Assembly: GCA_030639665.1 (NCBI GenBank)
Contig: DAOWCC010000062.1
Span: 1 to 11,794, forward strand
Direction: 5' to 3'
DNA length: 11,794 nt
DNA from: Elusimicrobiota bacterium
GTDB taxonomy: Bacteria; Elusimicrobiota; Elusimicrobia; Elusimicrobiales; UBA9959
Shown here: in pieces, positions 5,862-11,794 of the stretch
Numbering within the stretch: position 1 is the stretch's first letter
How the letters are laid out: each line of letters opens with the position of its first letter
Made by a program: the position numbers and the translations under genes
Notes under the pieces: generated by a model
What the model saw: only the letters and a program-made list of their open reading frames with translations
What the model was told of the DNA's origin: nothing
The model's database searches: none

Positions 5862-6239
5862 ATGACTAAAAACTGTGAAGAATTTTATGAAGCGATACTG
5901 AATAATTTAACCGGCGGACTTGTGAGCCTTGATATGAAAGGTAATATTGTTTATATCAATCCCATGGCTTACAAAATATTACACATAGAATCTTCCAATA
6001 ATCTTCTGAATACTCCCTATGCCAAGTCATTTGAAAACTTTGAAGCATTGTCTAAAGTAATCAAAGAAACTATTGAGTCGGGGAAAACCGTGCGCAGAGC
6101 GGAAATTTCCATAATGCATGCCAATGTCCCCTTGATTATAGGTTACAGCACATTGATAATTAAAAACGCCAAAGGCGCCGATTTGGGAATAGCCGTAATA
6201 TTCCAAGATATATCTTTTGTTTCAACGGCTAAAAAATAA
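5862..6239 (+). CDS. Small stand-alone PAS domain protein
   Basis: A 125-residue cytoplasmic protein consisting of little more than one PAS fold. Residues 6-40 carry the classic opening (FYEAILNNLTGGLVSLDMKGNIVYINPMAYKIL), followed by the helical linker, a VRRAEISI strand, and the final beta strands ending LGIAVIFQDIS at about 107-118. PAS domains sense small ligands, redox state or light, or mediate dimerisation. Here no histidine kinase, GGDEF or other output domain follows, so signalling would have to go through a partner. There is no good Shine-Dalgarno before ATG 5862 and the predicted leader is very short. A two-TM protein gene begins one base after the stop, suggesting a functional pair. 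No cofactor-binding Cys or His stands out. Confidence 0.8.
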   Translation: MTKNCEEFYEAILNNLTGGLVSLDMKGNIVYINPMAYKILHIESSNNLLNTPYAKSFENFEALSKVIKETIESGKTVRRAEISIMHANVPLIIGYSTLIIKNAKGADLGIAVIFQDISFVSTAKK

Positions 6240-6240
6240 A

Positions 6241-6540
6241 ATGAAAAAAAATCGCGGAAAACATAAACATAATAAAAATCAGAATGATAACGCTCAAAAT
6301 ATTATCTCTGAAAACAATGCCGGGCAAAATACTTTCCAAAAACAGGAACAGCCTGTTCCGTCCGATGTTAGCGGCGCAAAGGTTCTTTTATTTTGGTCTA
6401 TAATACTATTGCTCATTTTTCTCGCCTGGCTGCTTCCCAAATTATTTAATACGCATGAATATACCGTGGAACGATGGCTGATGTTGGGCTTTGCCGCGGT
6501 CCTGGGAGCATTTTTGTATACTTTAGGTTCTGAGAAATAA
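6241..6540 (+). CDS. Small two-TM membrane protein, function unknown
   Basis: A 99-residue protein. The first ~46 residues are hydrophilic and rich in Asn, Gln, Lys and His (low-complexity, probably cytoplasmic). Two hydrophobic helices follow at about 48-69 and 79-95, with a short loop containing HEYTVERW. An upstream non-ATG start at 6217 exists, but ATG 6241 is preferred because it lies one base after the PAS stop (TAAaATG), a typical translational-coupling layout. I do not recognise the family. Its co-expression with the PAS protein suggests a membrane partner or anchor for it, which is inference only. Confidence 0.68.
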   Translation: MKKNRGKHKHNKNQNDNAQNIISENNAGQNTFQKQEQPVPSDVSGAKVLLFWSIILLLIFLAWLLPKLFNTHEYTVERWLMLGFAAVLGAFLYTLGSEK

Positions 6541-6667
6541 TTACCTTCTCATTTGGAAGCTCAGATTTAAATTGAGTTTAAGACGCGACGAATGAGAATG
6601 CCTTTACGCCTGTGAATGAGGAGCAACGAAGAAATTAGTAAAATATGAGCTTCCCCTGAGGGGCAGA

Positions 6668-6775
6668 ATGATTTTTGACTACAACTTTATACAGAACACA
6701 ACGGGTATGCGCGAGCTTCGTTCTTCGTTTCGCTCAAAAATAAGTCAGCCAAACGAGGAATTAATTGTTTCTTAG
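6668..6775 (+). CDS. Possible 35-codon ORF upstream of dnaJ
   Basis: ATG 6668 to TAG 6775 encodes 35 residues (begins MIFDYNFIQNTTGMRELRSS) with a GAGGGG stretch about four bases before the start, and ends ten bases before the dnaJ ATG. The reading is protein-like, but the sequence also contains a low-complexity CTTCGTTCTTCGTTTCGCTC run typical of intergenic repeats. It may be a leader peptide, a gene fragment or chance. Confidence 0.22.
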   Translation: MIFDYNFIQNTTGMRELRSSFRSKISQPNEELIVS

Positions 6776-6784
6776 AGCCTTTAG

Positions 6785-7816
6785 ATGAGCCCAAAATATA
6801 AAGATTATTATTCGGTGCTTGGTATCTCAAAAACCGCCACTCAAAGCGAAGTTAAATCCGCTTTCAGAAAACTCGCCCTTAAATATCATCCCGATAAAAA
6901 CAAAGGCAATAAAACAGCCGAAAGCAAATTCAAAGAAATTAATGAAGCCAATAATGTTCTTTCCGATACTCAAAAACGGAAAATGTATGATCAGCTGGGT
7001 TCAAATTGGCAGGACGGACAGAACTTTAATCCTTCCGGCGGCAGGTCTCGAGGCTATAGGCGTCAGCAATACCAAGGCGGCTTTAGTAATCAAAATTTTG
7101 GGCAAGCTGATGGCTTTAGCGATTTTTTTAAAAGTATTTTCGGTTTCGACGATTTTAATCAGGGCGGACAAAGCCAAGGCTTTTCTTCGCATTATTCTCC
7201 ACAGGGTTTCGGTCAAAACAGAATGCAATCCAATCTTGATATGGAAGCCGAATTGGATTTATCTCTCGAAGATTTGATAAGCGGCGGCCAAAAAGTATTA
7301 ACATTCAATTATAAGAATCCCTGTTCCGTTTGCGCGGGACAAGGGCAAACGAGAAACGGTATATGCCCGACATGCAGGGGTTCGGGCGAGACAATAGCTG
7401 AAAAAAGAATCAAAGTTAAAATACCTAAAGGCATTAGAAACAATAGCAAGATGCGTCTTAGGGGCCAGGGCAAGCAAGAAGCCGGCGGCAGAAGCGGAGA
7501 TTTATATATAAAAATTCACTTGCGCGATAATCCCGATTTCGCTGTGATTGGCGATGATTTGGAAACAAATATCAGAGTAATGCCGTGGGACGCTGCTTTG
7601 GGCGCTGATATATCGGTGCCTACGCTTAATGGTTATGTAAAAATAAAATTGCCCGCGAATTCCCATACGGGAAAAATGCTGCGTATTCGCTCCAAGGGTT
7701 TGCCAAAAAAAGACGGCGCCAAGGGTGATTTGTATGCCAGAATTACAATTGATATTCCAAGCGCGCTTAACCAAGAGCAAACCAAACTCTTAAAACAACT
7801 CAGAGATATAAAATAG
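6785..7816 (+). CDS. DnaJ-like co-chaperone with half-size zinc region
   Basis: A 343-residue J-domain protein that would stimulate the ATPase of DnaK and deliver unfolded clients. Residues 5-70 are a complete J domain with HPD at 35-37. A Gly/Phe/Gln/Ser-rich linker (about 75-150, with FGFDDF motifs) follows. The C-terminal client-binding region begins near 153 (ELDLSLEDLISGGQK) and includes KIPKGIRNNSKMRLRGQG and the LPANSHTGKMLRIRSKGLP motif. Canonical DnaJ has four CxxCxGxG motifs forming two zinc sites; here only two are present (C180/C183 and C194/C197, 11 residues apart), enough for one site. This is a shortened type rather than a broken gene, since spacing and frame are intact. The ribosome binding site is weak. 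No dnaK or grpE lies nearby. A bidirectional terminator follows at 7866-7900. Confidence 0.88.
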   Translation: MSPKYKDYYSVLGISKTATQSEVKSAFRKLALKYHPDKNKGNKTAESKFKEINEANNVLSDTQKRKMYDQLGSNWQDGQNFNPSGGRSRGYRRQQYQGGFSNQNFGQADGFSDFFKSIFGFDDFNQGGQSQGFSSHYSPQGFGQNRMQSNLDMEAELDLSLEDLISGGQKVLTFNYKNPCSVCAGQGQTRNGICPTCRGSGETIAEKRIKVKIPKGIRNNSKMRLRGQGKQEAGGRSGDLYIKIHLRDNPDFAVIGDDLETNIRVMPWDAALGADISVPTLNGYVKIKLPANSHTGKMLRIRSKGLPKKDGAKGDLYARITIDIPSALNQEQTKLLKQLRDIK

Positions 7817-7865
7817 TTTTCCCCTCTTTTAGCGAGGGAAACTCAATCTCTAAACAACAAATATA

Positions 7866-7900
7866 AAAAACCGACGCTAATAAAAAAAGCGTCGGTTTTT
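7866..7900. terminator. Bidirectional terminator between dnaJ and the secreted paralogs
   Basis: A 13-bp perfect stem (AAAAACCGACGCT/AGCGTCGGTTTTT) with a 9-base A-rich loop. The flanking A and T runs let it act for dnaJ on the plus strand and for the convergent secreted-protein operon on the minus strand. Confidence 0.88.
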
Positions 7901-7962
7901 ATTTTGGTTATTCACCAAATTATTGTTCCCAAATTGCGAATAACCTTGTTGCCTAAACAGTA

Positions 7963-8841
7963 TTACCAATTAACAGTTGTGCCTTCAATCAATTTCTTAG
8001 TTGTTTCAATTTGTTTTTTCGTTTTAGTTTCATTTACTTCTTTGCTGAACGGACTTGCTATTTCTTGCATGAGTCCGTCGCCTTGAATATAGTAAATGGC
8101 TTTTTCATTTATTACTTTTGTAATAGTTGAAACTTTCCAGTTAAGTTGAACCTGCATTGAGGCGATGGGATCTTCGGAAGTTCCGACATTGGCGATTGTT
8201 GAATCCGGCACTTCGGCGGTAAGATCAATCGTATAGCCCCAGCCCGCGGTTATGCTAATGGGTTCAACGGTAACACCTGTAAGAAACTTGCCTTTACCGG
8301 CAAAATTCCCGCTATGTGTCCAATGCACCTGATATATAACTTTAACCACTTCAACGCCATAAAGGTTTTTCATGCTGAAGGCATATCTTTTAGTGCCGGG
8401 CGCAGACCAGCCTTGCAATTGCGTCCAGTGGCTTGTTCCATAAGGAACGGCATTGGCATAGTTTATGTTTGTGTTAAGCACCGGTTTGTTTTTATCTATG
8501 ATATTGAATATCTTATCCATTAAGTTTACAATTTTATCGATGGTGTCCAGAGTTTCATTAACTGTCGGACCTTGTTGATTATTAAGGGAAGGATTTATAA
8601 CGGGTCCTCCCTGAGGCTTAGGCAAGGCTCCCGGTTTGGGAATAGTCTGATTGTTTTCCCCTCCATTCAAAGGAATGGTTTTCCCGTGGTTCAAGCTTCC
8701 GCCTTTTGTTTCCAAAAGTTCCAATTTAACCGAACTTTTATCAATAGTGAAGTATTTCTCATCGTACTCATTCGCGTATGATTTGCTCGTGAAGGCAATT
8801 ACTGCTACGGCGACTATCGTCATTATTGCGGTTTTCTTCAT
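7963..8841 (-). CDS. Secreted protein of unknown function, paralog B
   Basis: A 292-residue exported protein. The N-terminal signal peptide (basic KK at 2-3, hydrophobic core to about 18, likely cleavage after SYA at 21-23) is followed by a variable segment with a Gly/Pro/Asn-rich linker at about 60-95 and then a conserved domain from about 115 to 265. That domain is homologous to the one in the gene immediately upstream, sharing YA.AVP.G, GKGKFLTGVT, AEVPDST, NVGTSEDPIASMQ and IYYIQGDG followed by an IASPF motif. It looks like an all-beta secreted domain with many aromatic residues; there are no cysteines. No enzymatic motif is visible. ATG 8841 has an AAGGAGG ribosome binding site nine bases upstream. 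Only 27 bases separate it from the upstream paralog. A C-terminal charged tail (KEVNETKTKKQIETTKKL) ends the protein. Confidence 0.82.
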   Translation of the reverse strand: MKKTAIMTIVAVAVIAFTSKSYANEYDEKYFTIDKSSVKLELLETKGGSLNHGKTIPLNGGENNQTIPKPGALPKPQGGPVINPSLNNQQGPTVNETLDTIDKIVNLMDKIFNIIDKNKPVLNTNINYANAVPYGTSHWTQLQGWSAPGTKRYAFSMKNLYGVEVVKVIYQVHWTHSGNFAGKGKFLTGVTVEPISITAGWGYTIDLTAEVPDSTIANVGTSEDPIASMQVQLNWKVSTITKVINEKAIYYIQGDGLMQEIASPFSKEVNETKTKKQIETTKKLIEGTTVNW

Positions 8842-8868
8842 TTGTTCTGTCCTCCTTGAATTTTTTTA

Positions 8869-9705
8869 CTAAAAAATTTTATTTATATCGTCTGTCATTA
8901 AAACTTTTGCCGATTGAACATCTTCAATTTTTATCGGTTCGACTTCCGCTTTAAACGGGCTTGCTATCTGTTGCATTTGCCCATCGCCTTGAATGTAGTA
9001 AATGCTTGTGCCCTGACTTGCTTTAATCATTGATTCTATGGTCCATGAAATTTTTAATTGCATGGCGGCTATGGGATTATCTGAAGAACCGACATTTATA
9101 ACCGTTGAATCGGGAACTTCGGCATTAAGATTGAATCTATAAGCCCACGCGACATTAACAATCTCGGGCACAATAGTGACACCGGTCAGATATTGTCCTT
9201 TTCCTTTATAATTTCCTCCATACATATATATAACCTTATACTGAACATGTATTACCTCTGTTCCGTAGAAATTATTGGCATTAAAAGCATAAGTATAAGC
9301 CCTGGGGGTTTTCCAGTTTGAAAGATTTATCCAGCTTATAAGCCCTTTGGGAACCGCAGTGGCATATTTAGTGGTAATATTCATAACGGGAGCATTATTT
9401 TTTATCAGCCCCCATATTTTGGCGGCGGTATTTATTATTTTATCTATAAAAACCAGTTCATCCTCTTTTGTCATGAAATCATCCAATGTTGTTTGGATGC
9501 TGTGACGCTCAAGTTTTTCTTCTTTAATCTTTATTATTCGGATGGAGGCAGGATCAATCAGATAAGATTTTGGATCTTCTGTGGCGGCTTTTCTTTCAGC
9601 GTCTGAAAATCTGCTTTGAATTTGAGTATCGGGGGATTGGGCTTTGGAAAAATTAGGCAAGGAAACTAATAAAGAGACAATCAGAATCTTAGTTAGTGTT
9701 TTCAT
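8869..9705 (-). CDS. Secreted protein of unknown function, paralog A
   Basis: A 278-residue exported protein, first gene of a two-gene operon with its paralog. The start is set at ATG 9705 rather than the longer frame from 9771, because from 9705 the protein opens with a clean signal peptide (MKTLTKILIV..., cleavage likely after FSKA near residue 22) and has an AAAGGAG ribosome binding site eight bases upstream. The middle contains a charged stretch and a helix (DELVFIDKIINTAAKIWGLI), which has a counterpart in the paralog (TIDKIVNLMDKIFNII). From about 115 the conserved domain follows: YATAVPKG, GKGQYLTGVTIVP, AEVPDST, NVGSSDNPIAAMQ, SIYYIQGDG, QIASPF. By eye the domain is roughly half identical to its neighbour. 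Export is clear; the role is not. A surface or extracellular structural or adhesive function is possible. Confidence 0.82.
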   Translation of the reverse strand: MKTLTKILIVSLLVSLPNFSKAQSPDTQIQSRFSDAERKAATEDPKSYLIDPASIRIIKIKEEKLERHSIQTTLDDFMTKEDELVFIDKIINTAAKIWGLIKNNAPVMNITTKYATAVPKGLISWINLSNWKTPRAYTYAFNANNFYGTEVIHVQYKVIYMYGGNYKGKGQYLTGVTIVPEIVNVAWAYRFNLNAEVPDSTVINVGSSDNPIAAMQLKISWTIESMIKASQGTSIYYIQGDGQMQQIASPFKAEVEPIKIEDVQSAKVLMTDDINKIF

Positions 9706-10083
9706 TTTACTTTCTCCTTTTATTTCTTTTTGAAACTTTTCAGAGAAAACCAGTGTTCCTACCAAGAACATAAAACATGCCGCGTTTGTCAGTTGTCCTC
9801 ATCGTTATGCCATTTGCTTATCCACCGAAACATTGGCGGCCAGAAAAGTTGCCGGGTCATGCTTCACAACAACGCATGGTAGTGAACCCATTACGGTTCA
9901 TCCTATTTTATGAAACACAGTTTCATTGTTCGTGTTTCATCTCGGCTCTTCAATACTAACTGACATTTTGGAAGGAGTAGTTATCACGGTGTAGTTGGCT
10001 TCCAATTAGAGTATAGAAGACTTGCGTAAAAACCATAAGTGTCTAATGGGAAAATTTTAAGGTCCTTAAGTCCTATAAAAAAA
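9706..10083. other. Gene-free spacer with small inverted repeats
   Basis: No convincing gene is seen here. The stretch holds the leader of the secreted-protein operon and at least two small inverted repeats: TGAACC/GGTTCA with a 6-base loop near 9890-9908, and ATGAAACAC (9910-9918) with GTGTTTCAT (9932-9940), which can alternatively pair as ATGAAA/TTTCAT. A 60-codon plus-strand frame at 9777-9959 has no ribosome binding site and an implausible composition. Confidence 0.4.
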
Positions 10084-10099
10084 TAGGCCTTTATGCCTA
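10077..10099 (-). terminator. Terminator of the SEC-C protein gene
   Basis: On the minus strand TAGGC, loop ATAAAG, GCCTA forms a five-pair stem (10084-10099) followed by seven T (complement of 10077-10083). It lies 35 bases beyond the stop at 10134. The stem is short, so strength is uncertain. Confidence 0.6.
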
Positions 10100-10133
10100 A
10101 AAAAAGCGGATGGCAGCAAACTGACTTCGTTTT

Positions 10134-10343
10134 TTATGGTTTTGGCAACTTTGGCACTTTTTGTCCATATAAGCCCATAAGGTGTTCAGTCATGTCCTTT
10201 TCCCCTTCTTTTTTGCGGGACACTATTACTGGTTCTTCGGAGTTCTTATCAATTTCATAATGACAATATTTGTATTTCTTCCCGCTTCCGCAATGACAAA
10301 GATCATTTCTGCCAATCTTATTTTTTTTCGGTTTTTTAGACAT
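10134..10343 (-). CDS. Small SEC-C zinc-motif protein
   Basis: A 69-residue, very basic protein. After the KKPKKNKIG lead it carries a canonical SEC-C motif, GRNDLCHCGSGKKYKYCH (C-x-C-x8-C-H), the same zinc-binding module found at the C-terminus of SecA and in many small proteins, where it mediates binding to partners such as SecB or the ribosome. The start at ATG 10343 is preferred: the longer frame to 10469 would pass through the palindromic terminator at 10357-10394 and overlap the end of the upstream oxidoreductase gene. The C-terminal part (EKDMTEHLMGLYGQKVPKLPKP) is not recognised. The gene could be read only by read-through of that terminator or from an unseen promoter between 10343 and 10394. 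Confidence 0.82.
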   Translation of the reverse strand: MSKKPKKNKIGRNDLCHCGSGKKYKYCHYEIDKNSEEPVIVSRKKEGEKDMTEHLMGLYGQKVPKLPKP

Positions 10344-10356
10344 GATTTTTCTTAAC

Positions 10357-10394
10357 TTAAAAACGGACGGCAAAATTTTGCCGTCCGTTTTTAA
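10357..10394 (-). terminator. Terminator after the pyruvate:ferredoxin oxidoreductase gene
   Basis: A 38-bp perfect palindrome centred at 10375/10376, with GC core ACGGACGGC/GCCGTCCGT flanked by A5/T5 runs. It begins about 31 bases beyond the stop of the oxidoreductase gene. It is a strong rho-independent terminator on the minus strand and could also work on the other. Confidence 0.9.
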
Positions 10395-10425
10395 TTGCTT
10401 CTTAATCTTAGTCTTGACCTGCAGT

Positions 10426-11793
10426 TTATGCCGCGGTTTTAACTTTTTCCTTAGAATTGGCCGTATCACAATTCATTTGGGCGATTTGCTCATAGATACT
10501 TAAGCGCCACTTATACTCTTCATCGGCGGCTTTCATGAGTTTTTTCGCGACTTCAGGACTTGTTTTATGCAGACTCTTGAAGCGGTTTTCTCCCATCATA
10601 TAATCCTCAAGCGAGGTAGTGGGTTTGCCGCTATCCAAAGTAAGCGGATTCTTGCCCTCTTTTCTTAAATCGGGATTGAATCTATATAATGGCCATCTGC
10701 CGCAAGTTACGGCTTTTTTCTGCTCATTCATTCCCGTGCGCATATCAATGCCGTGAGCGATACAATGGCTGTAAGCGATAATCAAAGCGGGGCCGTTAAA
10801 AGCTTCAGCTTCCGCGAAAGCTTTAACCGTCTGCTGATAATTCGCTCCCATGGCTATTTGGGCCACATAGATATTGCCATAAGTCATGAGCATCATTCCC
10901 AAGTCTTTCTTGGGTAGAGGTTTTCCTCCGGCGGCGAATTTAGCGATAGCGCCGGTGGGAGTGGCTTTTGACATTTGTCCGCCGGTATTTGAATAAACCT
11001 CGGTATCTAAAACCAAAGCTTTGACATTTTTACCCGAAGCCAAAACATGGTCAAGTCCTCCGTAACCTATATCATAAGCCCAGCCGTCTCCGCCTAAAAT
11101 CCATGTGGATTTTTTTACGAGATAGTCGGCAATACTCATAATGGCAAGAGCTGTATTATCTTTAGATGAGGAAAGCTCTTTTTTCAATTCTCCAACTCTC
11201 GCTCTCTGTTCTTCAATTTTATCCCAAGAACTTTGGTCAGCATTCAATATATCTTCAACCAAACTTGCTTTATTTTTCAAGACGGTTGATTTCGCGGAGC
11301 TGAGCAGTTCCAAGCCGTATTCATTCAACTTGTCATAGGCTAATCTTATGCCCATGCCAAATTCCGCATTATCTTCAAATAAGGAATTGGACCATGTGGG
11401 TCCTGTGCCGTCTTCTCTTTTTGCAAACGGAGTGGTGGGAAGATTGCCTCCGTAAATTGAAGAGCATCCCGTGGCATTGGTTATCGCGAGGTGATCGCCG
11501 AAAAGCTGAGTCAAAAGTTTGACATAAGGCGTTTCGCCGCATCCCGCGCAAGCTCCGGAGAACTCAAATAAAGGTCTTACCAATTGGCTTCCTTTAACCG
11601 TATAACGATTTGTTTTCAAGGAACCTTGATCTTTTAAAGAAAGAAAAAAATCAAAATTTTCTTTTTCTGCCGCTCTTAAAGGAATCTGGGATTCAAGATT
11701 AATCGCTTTTTTATCCGTTTTATTTCCGCCGGAATCTTTCGCGAAAGCGGGACAGCTGTAAACGCACGCTCCGCAGCCCGTGCAATCTTCAAC
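10426..11793 (-). CDS. nifJ: Pyruvate:ferredoxin (flavodoxin) oxidoreductase, C-terminal part (partial)
   Basis: The open frame enters from the right edge, so the 455 residues seen are the C-terminal part of a protein usually near 1,170-1,200 residues. The enzyme oxidises pyruvate to acetyl-CoA and CO2 with ferredoxin or flavodoxin as acceptor. In order: a 4Fe-4S ferredoxin motif CTGCGACVYSCP at residues 4-15; then the TPP-binding domain with CAGCGETPY, the NATGCSSIYGGNLPTTPF stretch, GGDGWAYDIGYGGLDHVLASG with the partner NTGG giving the GDG...N Mg/TPP motif, and KAVTCGRWPLYRF near the end. The CAGC pair, the Cys of ATGC and the Cys of AVTC are the expected ligands of the cluster nearest the TPP. 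All visible key residues are intact. The apparent TTG start at 11619 is only an internal codon. It implies an anaerobic or fermentative metabolism. Confidence 0.95.
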   Translation of the reverse strand, partial: VEDCTGCGACVYSCPAFAKDSGGNKTDKKAINLESQIPLRAAEKENFDFFLSLKDQGSLKTNRYTVKGSQLVRPLFEFSGACAGCGETPYVKLLTQLFGDHLAITNATGCSSIYGGNLPTTPFAKREDGTGPTWSNSLFEDNAEFGMGIRLAYDKLNEYGLELLSSAKSTVLKNKASLVEDILNADQSSWDKIEEQRARVGELKKELSSSKDNTALAIMSIADYLVKKSTWILGGDGWAYDIGYGGLDHVLASGKNVKALVLDTEVYSNTGGQMSKATPTGAIAKFAAGGKPLPKKDLGMMLMTYGNIYVAQIAMGANYQQTVKAFAEAEAFNGPALIIAYSHCIAHGIDMRTGMNEQKKAVTCGRWPLYRFNPDLRKEGKNPLTLDSGKPTTSLEDYMMGENRFKSLHKTSPEVAKKLMKAADEEYKWRLSIYEQIAQMNCDTANSKEKVKTAA

Positions 11794-11794
11794 C

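Noticed and set aside
8869..9771. Longer start (ATG 9771) for secreted paralog A
   Set aside because: It would add a 22-residue non-signal extension; ATG 9705 has a good ribosome binding site and a clean signal peptide.
9777..9959. 60-codon plus-strand frame in the spacer
   Set aside because: No ribosome binding site, unusual composition, no recognisable motif, and it runs through the inverted repeats.
10134..10469. Longer start for the SEC-C protein
   Set aside because: The extension is encoded by the palindromic terminator and overlaps the oxidoreductase gene end; ATG 10343 gives the normal compact protein.
10426..11619. Oxidoreductase gene starting at the TTG at 11619 as a complete 397-residue protein
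   Set aside because: The frame is open to the window edge and upstream codons encode a ferredoxin-type 4Fe-4S motif, so it is a partial gene.

Overview
This is an AT-rich bacterial window (genetic code 11, TGA used as a stop). Most genes carry housekeeping or envelope functions. The C-terminal part of a pyruvate:ferredoxin oxidoreductase at the right edge points to fermentative, anaerobic carbon metabolism. The tRNA lacks an encoded CCA, and the intergenic spaces are full of short hairpin elements. The general look is that of an uncultured lineage such as Patescibacteria/CPR or a neighbouring candidate phylum, but nothing here fixes the taxonomy and this is a low-confidence guess.

Left third (1-4406): a possible tail of a plus-strand gene, then a tight minus-strand pair encoding a zinc-ribbon DUF2339 polytopic membrane protein and a DUF3999 secreted, membrane-anchored protein, driven by a good sigma70-type promoter at 3377-3405. 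Next comes an AIM24-family protein gene bracketed by two copies of a dispersed repeat in the same orientation (3439-3690 and 4543-4709). The left copy is itself broken by two small hairpin insertions.

Centre (4540-5860): the most interesting part. A minus-strand tRNA-Asn(GTT) gene is split in its anticodon by a group I intron of 537 nt with a recognisable IC3-type core. The intron carries an HNH homing endonuclease gene whose last codons and stop lie inside the ribozyme core. Downstream is a perfect long terminator hairpin, then a cluster of repeated hairpins and a second terminator that may delimit a small structured RNA. Upstream, the 5' part of the tRNA gene has been duplicated, and the duplicate is interrupted by a 69-bp element with TCCGCC...GGCGGA ends. 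The same ends bound a 50-bp element inside the repeat at 3447-3496.

Right half (5862-11794): a plus-strand pair (a small lone PAS protein and a two-TM protein) is followed by a DnaJ-like co-chaperone with only half of the usual zinc-binding region. Convergent to it, and sharing a bidirectional terminator, are two tandem paralogous secreted proteins of unknown function on the minus strand. After a gene-free spacer with small inverted repeats comes a 69-aa SEC-C zinc-motif protein, separated by a strong palindromic terminator from the truncated pyruvate:ferredoxin oxidoreductase gene that runs off the window.
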